Assembly (NCBI GenBank): GCA_026770585.1
Contig: MU646308.1
Coordinates: 655,017 to 671,919 of the forward strand
Source of the DNA: Baffinella frigidus
Taxonomy: Eukaryota > Cryptophyceae > Cryptomonadales > Baffinellaceae
Length of the DNA: 16,903 bases
Direction: 5' to 3'
In this document: positions 13,068 to 16,000 of the stretch, piece after piece
How positions within the stretch are numbered: position 1 is the first letter of the stretch
Layout of the letters: the number at the start of each line of letters is the position of its first letter
Translations under genes and position numbers: made by a program
Notes under the pieces: model-generated
The model's input: the letters and a program-made list of their open reading frames with translations, nothing else
Told to the model about the DNA's origin: nothing
The model's database searches: none

Positions 13068-16000
13068 CTCACTCTCTCTCTCTCGGTCGCTCTCTATCTC
13101 TCTCTCTCTCGCTCGCTTGGTCTCTCGCCACGCCGTGGTCGGACTACATAGGGCCCTTGCGCGATTTATGATTTCTGCATGGACTCGTGTTGGTATTAAC
13201 AGAGGTCTCTCGCTTCGCAGATGCTGCACTTCCAGGCAGCGTCTGCACGTAGTGCATTACCGTATGCGTTTGCTCGTAGGGTTTAACGCCACTTCCTCGG
13301 CAGATGCTGCACTCCCGGGCAGCGTCAGCCGTGCTGGTGGTGGCAGGTCTTTTACTCTCTACACTCGTGCGGGACGTGAACGAGGTACGCGTGCTGTCGT
13401 TTGGACCCTTTAGGTTGTGTGAACTCCCACGAACTCGTGGCGGACACTGGAATCGCGGGTCAGCTCTGTGCTTGCTCTCCGCACGGTAGGATTGTGCTTA
13501 CTCTCCATACTGCTTCTCGGTAGAGCTGTCCTTGCTCCAGCTACGACCATCCTGGCGGCGGCACTCGTGCGTGACGTGAACGAGGTAAGCGCGTTCTCGA
13601 TGTACATTCTTATCTTTCTGATTATGTACATTCTTATCTTTCTGATTATCAACGAGGTACGCGTGCTGTCTTTTCTGGAGGTTCATCACGATGGGTATGA
13701 CACTATCGAACCCTAAACCCTAAACCCTAAACCCTAAACCCTAAACCCTAAACCCCAAACCCTAAACTCTAAACCCTACACCCCTGAAGATCTGGGGGTT
13801 CATCACGATGGGTCTGACGGGCGGGATGCGTGGAGCGGTTTTCGCATCTGTTTGCCACGAACCGAGAGAGAGATTGATAATGTATTGCCAAACAACCAGC
13901 GTCAGCGCCACACATGCTACGCATTGTGTCACTACTATACCCCGTGTCGGCCGCCCATACGAGCATTTTCTGGATGGACTTCCTACGTTGCCACGAACAT
14001 AATGAAACCATGGCAACTGTCTGACGGTGCTGGAACTAAACCGTCGTCTGCAGATCTGGGGGTTCATCACGATGGGTCTCACGGGGGGGATGCTGGTGCC
14101 AATCGTGCTCCGATGGTACTGGTGGCGCCTCAACGGCTACGGTTTCGCTGTCGGTCTCCGCCCCTTTCCGAAACCGCAACCCCATACGAAAAAATCATTT
14201 TACCGTGGGACTATCAGCTGGCTCGTCCGTCTTACACGGTAATGTCGGATTCGTCGACGGACAGGAACTTCTCTGCCTGTTCGAGGTTTCGGGTTTCGGG
14301 TTTCGGTTTTAGGGTTTAGGGTGTCGGGTTTAGGATGCTGGTCCCAATCGTGCTCCGGTGGTACTGGTGGCTCCTCAATGGATACGGCTTCGCTGTCGGT
14401 CTTCCCAAAACCCTAATACCACATCAAGAAACGTCCGCATTGACCCTGAAAGAGCCTAGGTCTCCGCCCGTTCCCCTAGGCAGCTCTGACATGGTGGAGC
14501 GGTGTTCCACTTAGCAGCCACCGGAGGCTTCACGGATACAGTCCATATAAACGATTTTTACTAGAATCTTATCCATTGTCGTGGAATTCTAACCGCGTTT
14601 CCCCCGGATATCCGGGGGGAAAGGAACTCGGCCGCTGCTAAGTGGTTGAGACAACCGATCGTGCTACGGTGGTACTGGTGGCGCCTGAATGGCTAGCCAT
14701 TCATCCCGCCCGTCAGACCCATGGTTATAAACCCCCAGATCTGCAGGGGTCTCTCTCTCCCTCCCTCCCTCCCTCCCTCCCTCCCTCTCTCCCCTCCCTC
14801 TCCCTATCCCCACCCCCTCCGCGGTTTAGGGTTTCGCTGTCGGTCTTCACCCCTCTCCCAAACCCTAACCCCATGTAAAGAAACGTCTGTATTCACCCCG
14901 AACGCACCTACCTATCACCCATTCCCCAAACCCCGAATCCCATAGTGAGAAAGAAACGTCGGCATTGACCCTTGACGAACCTAGGTCTCGCCCCTTTGCA
15001 GACGGACAGTAACGTCTCGTCTCTTGTTCGCAGGCATCCTATCTGGCACGTGCGTGTCGTTATGGCTCTGGTGGCTAGACCGTCCTACGTACCGAGATAT
15101 CCCCATGGGGAGATCCCCATTTCGTGTAGTAAACTGGGCCGGGCGCGGTCCGACCGCGGTGTTAGACACACCTCCGAGCAGATCGTGGTCGTTCTGCTCG
15201 GCCGTGTGAAGGGCGTGGTCGAATTTTGATACACGGCCGAGCGGCGCGTGGCCAAAAAACATGGGGATGTCAACATTTTTATGGGGATATCCCACCCCGG
15301 ACGGTCTAGCCACTGGCACGAAAGGAAGCATGGCTTTTCTGCAGAACCAGTTCCGGTGTCCGCCTATGTTGGGAGCTCGAAGAACCTAAAGGACCTAAAG
15401 GATGGTGGAGGGGTTTTCGCATCTGTTTGCCATGAACCAGAATGAAACCATGGCAAACGTTGACGATCCTGGAAATAAACCGTCAACTTTAGGCGTGGTT
15501 TCATTGTTTCCGTGGTTAAAGTTGACGCCTCGCTTTGTTCGCAGGCATCATGTTTGGCACGTGCGTGTCGATCTGCACAAACTTTTCCTCCCTGACGTCC
15601 GTCTCCGTAAACGGACGTCTGTTTCGTGATACATAATCATCTCGTCTGTTTTACAACCGGATCAGTACCGTTGGATTTGTAGATGGACAGTAACGTCTCT
15701 CTTAGACGGACAGTAACACCTCTCTTAGATGGGCGGTAAAACCTCTCTTTGTTCGCAGACATCCTGTCTGGCACCTGCGTGTCGATCCACCAGCACTCCC
15801 AGGTGGCTCAAAAAGTGCCCTGCAAGGTCTTCGATTTTACCTTGCAGCGGGGTCGATTCGACCCCGCTGACAAAAACGATTTAATAATAAAAGTCTGTAC
15901 CAGAACTCGGACGCGACCAGGTGTCCAGGACAGATGTGGTCCGTGACCAGGTTATTTTCTTGTCTGCGTGTCCAGACGTGATGAAACTCAAATGTGTAGT

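Noticed and set aside
13005-13229. Open frames rich in Arg/Glu or Ser/Leu
   Set aside because: They are translations of the CT/CA microsatellite.
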